From: CAYXDR01 sp046498185
GTDB taxonomy: Bacteria; Desulfobacterota; DSM-4660; Desulfatiglandales; Desulfatiglandaceae
Direction: 5' to 3'
NCBI GenBank assembly: GCA_046498185.1
Contig: JAWOBE010000119.1
Span: forward strand, 1-24,291
DNA: 24,291 nt
The notes beneath the pieces are model-generated. The model saw only the letters and a list, made by a program, of their open reading frames with translations. It searched no databases and was not told where the DNA came from. Made by a program: the position numbers and the translations under genes. This document shows positions 14,702 to 21,707 of this stretch, piece by piece. Within the stretch, counting starts at the first letter, position 1, and every line of letters begins with the position of its first letter.

Positions 14702-14746
14702 AAAACAGGGCAAGAAAGCCTCCGAGCCTTTTTCGGCGCTGTTTTT
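14702..14746 (+). terminator. Weak terminator-like hairpin after the transporter operon
   Basis: AAAACAG (14702-14708) pairs with CTGTTTT (14739-14745), with an inner CCGA/TCGG stem (14722-14736), and ends in five T (14742-14746). It lies downstream of the candidate lipoprotein promoter, so it may be leader structure rather than the operon terminator. The stem has unpaired stretches. Confidence 0.3.
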
Positions 14747-14797
14747 CCCTGGGTCGGGAGATTTTTTTGATCAGAAGATTCAAACGAGGATTTCATT

Positions 14798-15265
14798 ATG
14801 ACTATAATAAAGGGGCTTTCAATATTTACTGCAGTCGGCATCATTCTATTTTTTGCCGCCGGATGCGCACCTAGCCGTTCCGGGCAGGTTTATTCCATTG
14901 ATCAGACACGCCGAGCCCAAACGGTTGAAACGGGCGTCGTTGAACAGGTAAGGGAAGTGCGCCTCGAAGGTACCAAATCCGGAGTCGGCGTGGTAGGCGG
15001 AGGCGTTGCAGGTGGAGTTCTCGGCAGCACCATCGGAAGCGGGCGCGGCTCGGCGATAGCTGCCGTGCTGGGAAGCATTGCCGGTGCTGCGGCAGGTGCC
15101 GCCGCAGAGGAGGGTGTCACACAAGCCGACGGTCTCGAGATTTTCGTACGGCTCGACGGTGGAGAGCTCATTTCCATAGTCCAGGAAAACGACGTGTGGT
15201 TTTCGCCCGGGGAAAGAGTTCAGATTTTGACCGGCCCCGATGGAACCACCAGGGTTCGCAAATAA
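14798..15265 (+). CDS. Outer-membrane lipoprotein with glycine-zipper domain (17 kDa antigen / SlyB-like)
   Basis: The 155-aa protein has a lipoprotein signal: MTIIKG, hydrophobic core about 7-21, and a lipobox ending AAGC with the lipidated C23. Then comes a polar stretch VETGVVEQVREVRLEG (about 47-62) that precedes the glycine zipper in SlyB-like proteins. The zipper is at about 66-105, with repeated GxxxG and Ala/Gly steps (GVVGGGVAGGVLGSTIGSG, GSIAGAAAGAAAEEG). A C-terminal domain, about 108-155, has EIFVRLDGGELISIVQ and ends in TRVRK. It likely sits in the inner leaflet of the outer membrane. GAGGA lies about 8 nt before the ATG. It converges on the coiled-coil gene with 15 nt between them. 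Confidence 0.88.
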   Translation: MTIIKGLSIFTAVGIILFFAAGCAPSRSGQVYSIDQTRRAQTVETGVVEQVREVRLEGTKSGVGVVGGGVAGGVLGSTIGSGRGSAIAAVLGSIAGAAAGAAAEEGVTQADGLEIFVRLDGGELISIVQENDVWFSPGERVQILTGPDGTTRVRK

Positions 15266-15280
15266 ACAGCCTGGAGCCCT

Positions 15281-16351
15281 TTACTTTTCAGCCTGGCCTG
15301 TACCCTGAGACTGAAACGGGACGGAAACATACTCGCGTTTAGCTGCGGCAACTGCACGGTTCGCGATGTCCTGCACCTTTTCATACGCGGCTTCATTCCT
15401 GCGTGACAGGTCCGCTATCTGCTCCTGCTGTGCTTTTACCAGGTTCTGCAGAGATTCAATTTTACTGGAAAGCACATTTTTTTCTCCTTCGAACCTGGAT
15501 TCCAGCAGGGCCTTTTCCTTCTGAAAATCACTTGTGAGAAGTTCAGCGGTGGATTCGCCCGCGGCCCGTACTTCGGAGCCCAGTTTTTCCGGAAATGATT
15601 CCACTTCGTTACGCAATGCAGCCAGCTCGTTTTCCTGTTTTGCCACTGTTTCTTCACGCAACTCAAGCTCCGTCCGCCGCCGGCTGAGTTCCTGCTCAAA
15701 ATCCCGCCGTTTTTCCTCGATTTCCTTCTCCAGCGTTTTCAGCTCGTCTTCCAGTGTATTTCTGCGCTGCTCCTGTTCGCGAGTAAAAGCATACTCGTAT
15801 TCTTCCTTTTCACGCTGCCGCTGTTTTTTGATTGCTTCAGCCTGTTCCTTGGCCTCCCGCTCTCGGTCTGCCTTCTCCTTGTTCCAGCGTTCACGGATCT
15901 CGCGCATCTCCTGGTCGAATTCATCTTTCTTACGCTGTATTTCGGCTTCGAACTCCTCTTTTCTAACCTGCTGGGCCTGGATCAGCGCAGCCAAGTCCGA
16001 TGCAGCGGTTTCCACCTGATAGATGGTGTCGAGTTCCTTCTGTTTTTCCTGCACCGCGGTTTCGATCTTGCGGTAAGTGGCTATTTCACTTTCGAAGCGG
16101 TCCGCCAACGAAGTGAGTTCGCGGCTGACAGCGCCACGCAGTTCCTGCAATCTCTGAACCGGGTCCTGAGATGCCTGGGCATCGGCGGCAGCAAGTGCGG
16201 CCTGCTTTTCGGCCTGTTTGCGCGCCTTTTCAGCGTCCAGCACCGCTTTATCCCTGGCCCCAAGCTGTTTCCTGGCCTCCTCGTAGGCATTGAGCAGTTC
16301 CTTCTTCGTGTTGGACATTGAAACATTCGGCAGCTCTTGTTGATTTGTCAT
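15281..16351 (-). CDS. Soluble coiled-coil protein of unknown function
   Basis: The 356-aa protein has no signal peptide or membrane segment. A short N-terminal motif (SNTKKELLNAYEEARKQL, 13-30) is followed by almost continuous charged coiled coil from about 30 to 330, rich in Glu, Lys, Arg and Gln. Near the end, AAYEKVQDIANRAVAAAKRE (broken across about 323-342) looks like a conserved C-terminal motif. Proteins with a similar NTKKELL...AY start and coiled-coil body occur as uncharacterised proteins in several phyla. The function is unknown, with a structural or scaffold role likely. AAAGGAAC precedes the ATG, and a strong hairpin lies in the leader (16388-16420). Confidence 0.75.
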   Translation of the reverse strand: MTNQQELPNVSMSNTKKELLNAYEEARKQLGARDKAVLDAEKARKQAEKQAALAAADAQASQDPVQRLQELRGAVSRELTSLADRFESEIATYRKIETAVQEKQKELDTIYQVETAASDLAALIQAQQVRKEEFEAEIQRKKDEFDQEMREIRERWNKEKADREREAKEQAEAIKKQRQREKEEYEYAFTREQEQRRNTLEDELKTLEKEIEEKRRDFEQELSRRRTELELREETVAKQENELAALRNEVESFPEKLGSEVRAAGESTAELLTSDFQKEKALLESRFEGEKNVLSSKIESLQNLVKAQQEQIADLSRRNEAAYEKVQDIANRAVAAAKREYVSVPFQSQGTGQAEK

Positions 16352-16387
16352 GGCTGTTCCTTTCGTTTAAAAGCAAAATTTTCTAAA

Positions 16388-16420
16388 CCGTTCCCATCTG
16401 GATATGCTGGATGGAAACGG
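16388..16420 (-). other. Hairpin upstream of the coiled-coil gene
   Basis: CCGTTCCCATC (16388-16398) pairs with GATGGAAACGG (16410-16420), 10 of 11 positions, across an 11-nt loop. On the minus strand TTTAGAAAATTTT follows. It lies about 40 nt before the coiled-coil gene and could be a leader structure or a weak terminator of the upstream phosphatidyltransferase gene. Confidence 0.45.
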
Positions 16421-16506
16421 ACTCTGTTTACACACACAACAAGCAGGGGAAGCGGCGATAAAAGGGAGTTCCCATGCGATATTTTTGAATAGTGGCAATA
16501 TAAAAT

Positions 16507-17073
16507 TTATTCTAAATCCTTTTCAAGGAAATTTTTTAAAAATATAATCAAATAATGTATAAATGAAATTAATAAAACTATATATGTTATATAAACAAGC
16601 GGCTTCTGAAGCGAACTCAGGTTGTAAATAAAGGTCAACATCGTGGCGGTAATAAAAATTATTGATACCTTGCCCGTAAATACCGCTCCTACAACCATAT
16701 CTTTAACATTCATCAAGTATACGGACATGATCGCTATGGCAAGATCCCTTATTCCTATGAAAAGCAAAAACTGAATCGGTATTTTCCCCTCGATGATCAA
16801 GAACAGCAAAACGGTGAGAATGCACATTTTGTCCGCAATCGGATCGAGTGCTTTGCCCAGGTTTGTCACCTGGTTCGTCCTTCTCGCTATGAATCCATCG
16901 AGTGCATCCGAGATAATCGCTAAAAAGATCAGGACAGTCGCGAAAATCATGTGCCCACGGCTCAGAAGGAGCGCAATAGGAAAACCCATCGCCCCTCGCA
17001 GGATGCTCAGGATGTTTGAAATCGTCCATACCCTTTCCGGAGTCATCACTCTTTTTTTATCGAATTCGTTCAC
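16507..17073 (-). CDS. CDP-alcohol phosphatidyltransferase family protein (PgsA-like)
   Basis: The 188-aa integral membrane enzyme has the full catalytic signature D56-x2-D59-G60-x2-A63-R64-x8-G73-x3-D77-x3-D81 (SDALDGFIARR, then GKALDPIADK). It transfers phosphatidate from a CDP-lipid to an alcohol, most likely glycerol-3-phosphate as in phosphatidylglycerolphosphate synthase; the family also includes cardiolipin- and inositol-type enzymes, so the acceptor is inferred. About five to six hydrophobic helices; TISNILSILRGAMGFPIAL (17-35) is the typical first one. The length matches PgsA (about 180-190). The start is GTG at 17073 with GGGGA 8 nt upstream; the ATG at codon 10 is an alternative. 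The 3' end is markedly AT-rich compared with its neighbours. Confidence 0.87.
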   Translation of the reverse strand: MNEFDKKRVMTPERVWTISNILSILRGAMGFPIALLLSRGHMIFATVLIFLAIISDALDGFIARRTNQVTNLGKALDPIADKMCILTVLLFLIIEGKIPIQFLLFIGIRDLAIAIMSVYLMNVKDMVVGAVFTGKVSIIFITATMLTFIYNLSSLQKPLVYITYIVLLISFIHYLIIFLKNFLEKDLE

Positions 17074-17109
17074 GCTGAAATCCCCGTGAAAACCAGCAAC
17101 TGTCGCGGC

Positions 17110-17151
17110 CGTGCATAAACAAACAACCAGCGATCGTCGAATATCGACTGG
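17110..17151 (-). terminator. Possible intrinsic terminator of the HAD phosphatase gene
   Basis: On the minus strand, CCAG with TCGA pairs with TCGA and CTGG across a small loop and an internal bulge (17151-17127). A T-rich TTGTTTGTTTAT (17126-17115) follows. It lies about 55 nt after the HAD stop codon and before the phosphatidyltransferase start. Confidence 0.35.
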
Positions 17152-17205
17152 TCAATCTATAGCATGGTTTTTCGCGAAGCCGCAAACATTTACACGGAAG
17201 ATGCT

Positions 17206-18009
17206 TCATTGCTTCCGGAATTCCAAAAGCAAGTCCGCAAGTTCCGCAAACCCTTTTCCACTTTCCTCTGTAGTGATGTAGGCCGGCAACCGACGCATGC
17301 ATCCTGCAAACTTGAGGACGTTTCTGACCCCTACCGAACAGGGAAAAGCTTCGAAAAGGGGTTCGTCGTTGGGTGAATCACCACAAAACACAAAACTTTC
17401 CCGGCAAGATGAAAGATCCAGCCCGATGCGCTCGCGAAGAAATATCGAAATCATCGACAGCTTATTGTAATGGCCGAACCATCCGTTTACATGGATTGAG
17501 GAGACTTTACATTCAGCTCCGTGACGTTTGAAGATGTTGCATATCGTTTCAACCGCCGTCGAATCGAGCGGGATGACATCTTCGCAGTAGTCTATAGCCA
17601 GGTCGGCTTCACGGTAGGCCTGATCACTCGCCAGTGCGGCCCCGGGCACCGAATCGAGTATCTCCTCTTTCAATCGATTCAGTCGGCGCCGTTTGGATTG
17701 ACGGACCTCTGTAGAATCCAAAAATCGTCTTTTTAATCTGTGCTCCCCGGTATCATACCAGAAATAAAAAGCGCCGTTTTCTCCGACCACGCCATCAACG
17801 GGCCACATCCTGGCAATATGGTCGCACCAGCCGGCCGGCCTTCCGGTCACCGGCACTACCAGCAATCCGGACTCCTTTAAGTCCCAGAGAGCTTTAAATG
17901 CAACAGGGGGTATTTTGCCGGCGGAGGTAAAGGTGTCATCAATATCAAAGAATACTCCTTTAAGTTTCCGCGCGGTTTCCGCAGGCAAGTCGGCAATCGA
18001 CGACATCAT
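17206..18009 (-). CDS. HAD superfamily hydrolase, Cof/IIB type (sugar-phosphatase-like)
   Basis: The 267-aa protein has motif I DIDDT with nucleophile D22 and acid D24, motif II T55 in PVTGRPAG, motif III K183 (HYNKLSM) and motif IV GDSPND (210-215) with D211 and D215. The insert between motifs II and III is the IIB cap. WCDHIARMWPVDGVVGENGAFYFWYDTGEH (broken across 61-90) resembles phosphatases of the SPP/MPGP/trehalose-phosphatase group, so the substrate is probably a phosphorylated sugar or sugar acid. I prefer the ATG at 18009 (CAGGT upstream, and the motif at the usual distance from the N-terminus); an ATG at 18054 would add 15 residues. No partner gene reveals the pathway. Confidence 0.82.
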   Translation of the reverse strand: MMSSIADLPAETARKLKGVFFDIDDTFTSAGKIPPVAFKALWDLKESGLLVVPVTGRPAGWCDHIARMWPVDGVVGENGAFYFWYDTGEHRLKRRFLDSTEVRQSKRRRLNRLKEEILDSVPGAALASDQAYREADLAIDYCEDVIPLDSTAVETICNIFKRHGAECKVSSIHVNGWFGHYNKLSMISIFLRERIGLDLSSCRESFVFCGDSPNDEPLFEAFPCSVGVRNVLKFAGCMRRLPAYITTEESGKGFAELADLLLEFRKQ

Positions 18010-18102
18010 CTTAAAGTACCTGTCAAAATAATTTCGAAAAACAATGCCCATCACTTAACACAAATGCGATCCATTTGTCAGCATCAGATATTGAGTTAGT
18101 TT

Positions 18103-18123
18103 CCATCCGGCATTTCCGGATGG
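18103..18123. other. Perfect 8-bp hairpin between HAD and tig genes
   Basis: CCATCCGG (18103-18110), loop CATTT, CCGGATGG (18116-18123). No T-run follows on either strand. Confidence 0.5.
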
Positions 18124-18236
18124 GCACGAGTCAACTCTTCCCTACCTCCTGTTTCGAACATTTGAATTTTGGTCATTCGAATTTGTTTCGGATTTCGACA
18201 TTCGAATTTCGAATTTTTCTTTTACCGATTAACTGG

Positions 18237-18278
18237 TAACCGATAACTAATAACCAATAAATAATAACCAATAACAGA
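18237..18278 (+). repeat. Degenerate heptamer tandem array (TAACNAA, six units)
   Basis: The six successive 7-nt units are TAACCGA, TAACTAA, TAACCAA, TAAATAA, TAACCAA and TAACAGA. Just before them, TTACCGATTAACTGG looks like further decayed units. Confidence 0.65.
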
Positions 18279-18326
18279 AAAACGGATCTCATTTCTTGCA
18301 GGTCACCAAAAATAAAAAACAATTTA

Positions 18327-18355
18327 TTGACACTTCATTTGCCGTTTACTAAGTT
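18327..18355 (+). promoter_or_regulatory. Candidate sigma-70 promoter of the tig-clpP-clpX-lon cluster
   Basis: TTGACA (18327-18332), a 17-nt spacer and TAAGTT (18350-18355). A second weaker pair, TTGACC (18381-18386) with TTACAT (18402-18407), is possible. The leader before tig would be about 115 nt. Confidence 0.5.
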
Positions 18356-18478
18356 CTCCCGGCAATTATCAGCCGGCAGCTTGACCTCCACCGGAAAGTT
18401 CTTACATTTTAATTCAACGCTAAGGGTACCAGCCCTTACCAGCAGTGTTTAATATTCTGACCGCGGACGAGGAGAAAA

Positions 18479-19780
18479 ATGAAGACAACTGTTGAAGAAA
18501 TTAGCTCCACTATGAAAAAAATCGTCGTCGAAATAGACGAGAACGAAGTGGCTCGGAAACTGGACGAAGCTTACCATGCGCTTTCACTCAATGTCAAAAT
18601 CCCCGGCTTCAGGCCGGGAAAAGCTCCCAGAAGTCTCCTGGAAACCCGTTTTGGCCCCCGGGTTCGAGAAGATGTCTCGCGGGATTTTGTCGCGAATACA
18701 CTTCCCACCGCTCTTACCGAAGCCAATGTAAATCCGCTCGGATACCCCGAAATCGAAAAAGACGTTCCAAAGAAGGGAAAACCTTTTGTTTATTCTGCTT
18801 CCTTGGAAGTACGCCCCGTTTTCGAGGTCAAAGAGTACAAGGGAATTGAGATCGAAAAAGAAAAGGTGGAAGTAACCGATGAGCAGGTTCAGGCCAAGCT
18901 TGAATCCATTGTCCAGTCGCACGGAAAACTCAAGCCCGTCGAGGATCGGGCAACAGTCGAAGAAGACGACTACGTGGTGCTTGATTACCAAGCCTTTGAA
19001 GGCGATGAACCCCTTGAAGACATATACGCCGAGAATTACATGCTTCAGGTGGGCAGCGGGGATTTCCACCAGTCGTTTGAAAAATCCCTGGTTGGCCTCG
19101 AAAAAGGGAGTCAAAAGGACATAGAAGTTGATTTCGAAGAAACCTATCATCATTCGAAGCTGGCTGGTAAGCATATCCTTTTTCGCGTAACGATATCAGA
19201 CATCAATACGATTGAGTTGCCCCCTCTTGACGATGACTTTGCGCGGGGGCTGGGCGGAGACTTCTCTGATCTCGAAGATCTTAAGAACAAACTCAGGGAG
19301 TCGATGCTGAGCGAGATGGAAAGAAGGGTCGACAAAGAGGCAAGACAGCGGCTGCTTGAAAAAATATCCACTTCCGTGGAAATCGATTTACCGCAGGTTC
19401 TGGTAAACTCCGAATTGAGTTATGCAATTGACAGCGTAAAGCAGAATCTTGCCAGGAGCGGGCTGAGCGTTGAGAAAGCTGGCATTTCGGATGAAAAACT
19501 GGGGGAGGATCTTCGGCCGGCATCTGAAAAGCGTGCGAAGGAATTGCTCATACTGGGGCAGATCGCCCGTCAGGAAAATCTCGATGTGGAGGATTCGGAC
19601 CTGGATGATGCCTTCAACGGCATAGCTGCGGCCGCATCGCAACCCGCCGAGGTTATGCGCCGTTACTATGAAAGTAAGGGGCTTATGGACAGCCTTAAGG
19701 AAAAAATATTAGAAGAAAAGACATTGAAGTACCTTATTGATAATGCTAATCTAATAGAAGTTGACAGTCTGAAAGGCTGA
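18479..19780 (+). CDS. tig: Trigger factor, ribosome-associated chaperone and peptidyl-prolyl isomerase
   Basis: The 433-aa protein has the N-terminal ribosome-binding domain (1 to about 115) with the signature GFRPGKAP (43-50), which contacts ribosomal protein L23. The FKBP-like isomerase domain is at about 150-245 (DDYVVLDYQAFEG at its start, then MLQVGSGDFHQSFEKSLVGL). The helical C-terminal chaperone domain runs from about 250 to the end. The length matches the family (about 430). GGAG precedes the ATG. It is first in the classic tig-clpP-clpX-lon order, where folding and degradation of new or damaged proteins are expressed together. No truncation or missing region is seen. Confidence 0.96.
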   Translation: MKTTVEEISSTMKKIVVEIDENEVARKLDEAYHALSLNVKIPGFRPGKAPRSLLETRFGPRVREDVSRDFVANTLPTALTEANVNPLGYPEIEKDVPKKGKPFVYSASLEVRPVFEVKEYKGIEIEKEKVEVTDEQVQAKLESIVQSHGKLKPVEDRATVEEDDYVVLDYQAFEGDEPLEDIYAENYMLQVGSGDFHQSFEKSLVGLEKGSQKDIEVDFEETYHHSKLAGKHILFRVTISDINTIELPPLDDDFARGLGGDFSDLEDLKNKLRESMLSEMERRVDKEARQRLLEKISTSVEIDLPQVLVNSELSYAIDSVKQNLARSGLSVEKAGISDEKLGEDLRPASEKRAKELLILGQIARQENLDVEDSDLDDAFNGIAAAASQPAEVMRRYYESKGLMDSLKEKILEEKTLKYLIDNANLIEVDSLKG

Positions 19781-19814
19781 CAATTTGGTAATTCAAGGGA
19801 GGTATTTGAAGTCA

Positions 19815-20420
19815 ATGCTTATACCGATGGTGATAGAGCAGTCGAGCAGAGGGGAGCGTGCATATGATATTTATTCCCGTCTGCTTAAGGACCGAATTAT
19901 ATTCATGGGAGAACAGGTGACGGATAACACGGCTAACCTTATGATAGCCCAGATGCTGTTCCTGGAATCAGAAGATCCCGATAAAGACATCAACCTTTAT
20001 ATTAACTCCCCTGGAGGTTCCGTGACTGCAGGGCTTGCGATTTACGATACCATGCAATACATCAAACCGGAAGTCGCCACGATATGCATGGGGCAGACCA
20101 GCAGCATGGCTGCATTGCTGCTTGCGGCGGGAGCCAAAGGAAAGAGATTTTCGCTTCCCAATGCCAGGATACTTATACATCAACCTATGGGCGGCGCCCA
20201 GGGGCAAGCGACGGACATAGACATACACGCAAGGGAAATTCTAAAAATCCGCGAACGTTTGAATGAAATATTGCAGCGACACACCGGCCAGGATATCGAG
20301 AAGATTCGCCGGGACACAGAACGCGACTACTTCATGAGCGCGGAAGAAGCGAAAAAGTATGGCGTCATCGACAAGGTGATCGCAAAAAGAGAAATACCAC
20401 CAAAGGAGTCCACAGCATAA
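19815..20420 (+). CDS. clpP: ATP-dependent Clp protease proteolytic subunit
   Basis: The 201-aa serine protease forms the tetradecameric chamber fed by ClpX. The N-terminus MLIPMVIEQSSRGERAYDIY is the canonical mature-like ClpP start. The catalytic triad is S97 (GQTSSMAA), H122 (IHQPMGG) and D171 (TERDYF), the same numbers as in mature E. coli ClpP. I chose the ATG at 19815 for this match; AGGGAGG lies 12 nt upstream, slightly far. An in-frame TTG at 19785 would add ten unconserved residues. It lies 34 nt after tig and 14 nt before clpX. Confidence 0.96.
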   Translation: MLIPMVIEQSSRGERAYDIYSRLLKDRIIFMGEQVTDNTANLMIAQMLFLESEDPDKDINLYINSPGGSVTAGLAIYDTMQYIKPEVATICMGQTSSMAALLLAAGAKGKRFSLPNARILIHQPMGGAQGQATDIDIHAREILKIRERLNEILQRHTGQDIEKIRRDTERDYFMSAEEAKKYGVIDKVIAKREIPPKESTA

Positions 20421-20434
20421 GGAGATATTAATTT

Positions 20435-21703
20435 ATGAGTAAAAAAAGGGATTCCATAGATGATTTGACATGCTCATTCTGCGGCAAGGGGCAGGATGAA
20501 GTAAAAAAGCTCATCGCCGGCCCGTCGGTGTATATCTGCGATGAATGCATACAGCTGTGCAACGAGATTATCGCTGAAGAGTACAGCCAGGATGTAGATG
20601 AAGCCGAAATGGCCAAATTGCCCAAGCCCACTGAAATCAAATCCATACTCGATGAATACGTGATCGAGCAGGAAAAGCCGAAAAAAATTCTTTCGGTGGC
20701 TGTTCATAATCACTACAAACGTATACACACGAAGATGGACATGGACGGCGTGGAGATTCAAAAGAGCAACATCCTTTTGATCGGTCCCACGGGTTCCGGC
20801 AAAACTCTCCTTGCCCAGACTCTTGCGAAAATTTTGAATGTACCTTTCACTATCGCGGATGCAACCACGCTCACGGAGGCGGGTTATGTCGGTGAGGATG
20901 TGGAAAACATCGTCCTCAGCCTGGTTCAAATGGCCGACTACGATGTTGATGAAGCATGTAAAGGCATCGTTTACATTGATGAAATCGACAAAATCGCACG
21001 TAAATCCGACAGCCCTTCCATAACCAGGGACGTCTCCGGAGAAGGCGTTCAGCAGGCCTTGTTGAAAATAATTGAAGGTACACTGGCCAATATTCCTCCC
21101 AAAGGCGGAAGAAAACATCCACAGCAGGATTTTGTAAAGGTGGACACCAGTAATATTCTTTTCATCTGCGGCGGCATGTTCAACGGCCTGGATCGAATCG
21201 TTCGAAATCGGCTCGGTAAAAGAGTCATGGGATTTGAAGCTGATATCCAGGGGAAGAGCGATTTGGATCAAGGAGAGGTGCTTTCGCAGGTTCAACCAGA
21301 GGATTTAATTAAATTCGGACTTATCCCTGAGTTTATAGGCCGTATACCCGTAATGGCGACCTTGAATGAATTAAGCCAGGAAGCCCTCGTACGGATATTG
21401 ACAGAACCAAAGAATGCACTGGTAAAACAATATAAAAAGCTGTTTGAACTTGAAGGCGTGGAGCTTAAATTCACCGACCAGACGTTGATCGAGGTCGCCA
21501 AGCAGGCACTGGCCCGAAAGTCTGGTGCCAGAGGCCTCAGAGCGATTCTTGAAGCGATTATGTTGGATATAATGTACGATATACCTTCCACCAGTGGAAT
21601 TCGCGAATGTATTATCGGTGAAGAAGTCATTACAAAAGGAAACGCACCTCTTCTCCTGTATGAAAAGCAAGGGAAGAAGGAAAACCAAGCGAATTGCGGG
21701 TGA
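20435..21703 (+). CDS. clpX: ATP-dependent Clp protease ATP-binding subunit ClpX
   Basis: The 422-aa AAA+ unfoldase has an N-terminal zinc-binding domain with C13, C16, C35 and C38 for substrate and adaptor docking. Walker A GPTGSGKT is at 117-124, the pore loop GYVG at 150-153, Walker B IVYIDEID at 178-185, and the RKH pore loop (GGRKHPQQDF) follows. LIPEFIGRIPV and the sensor-2 GARGLR close the AAA+ module. The ClpP-contact loop reads MGF where E. coli has IGF, a common variation. AAGGAG lies 10 nt before the ATG. The stop is 4 nt before the Lon start. Confidence 0.97.
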   Translation: MSKKRDSIDDLTCSFCGKGQDEVKKLIAGPSVYICDECIQLCNEIIAEEYSQDVDEAEMAKLPKPTEIKSILDEYVIEQEKPKKILSVAVHNHYKRIHTKMDMDGVEIQKSNILLIGPTGSGKTLLAQTLAKILNVPFTIADATTLTEAGYVGEDVENIVLSLVQMADYDVDEACKGIVYIDEIDKIARKSDSPSITRDVSGEGVQQALLKIIEGTLANIPPKGGRKHPQQDFVKVDTSNILFICGGMFNGLDRIVRNRLGKRVMGFEADIQGKSDLDQGEVLSQVQPEDLIKFGLIPEFIGRIPVMATLNELSQEALVRILTEPKNALVKQYKKLFELEGVELKFTDQTLIEVAKQALARKSGARGLRAILEAIMLDIMYDIPSTSGIRECIIGEEVITKGNAPLLLYEKQGKKENQANCG

Positions 21704-21707
21704 TTAT

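Larger units (their letters stand above)
18010..18478. other. Intergenic region upstream of tig
   Basis: These 469 nt separate the divergent HAD and tig genes. They hold a perfect 6-bp hairpin (18061-18077), a perfect 8-bp GC-rich hairpin (18103-18123), an AT-rich stretch with several TTCGAATTT-like words (about 18153-18218), a heptamer array (18237-18278), a promoter (18327-18355) and a small CCGGC/GCCGG hairpin (18359-18376). No gene is visible. Confidence 0.6.

Noticed and set aside
18237..18278. Heptamer array considered as a CRISPR or as origin iterons
   Set aside because: The units are contiguous 7-mers without spacers, there are no cas or replication genes, and the units are degenerate.
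20474..21295. Minus-strand 273-codon frame inside clpX
   Set aside because: It is fully antisense to a highly conserved gene, with no supporting signals.
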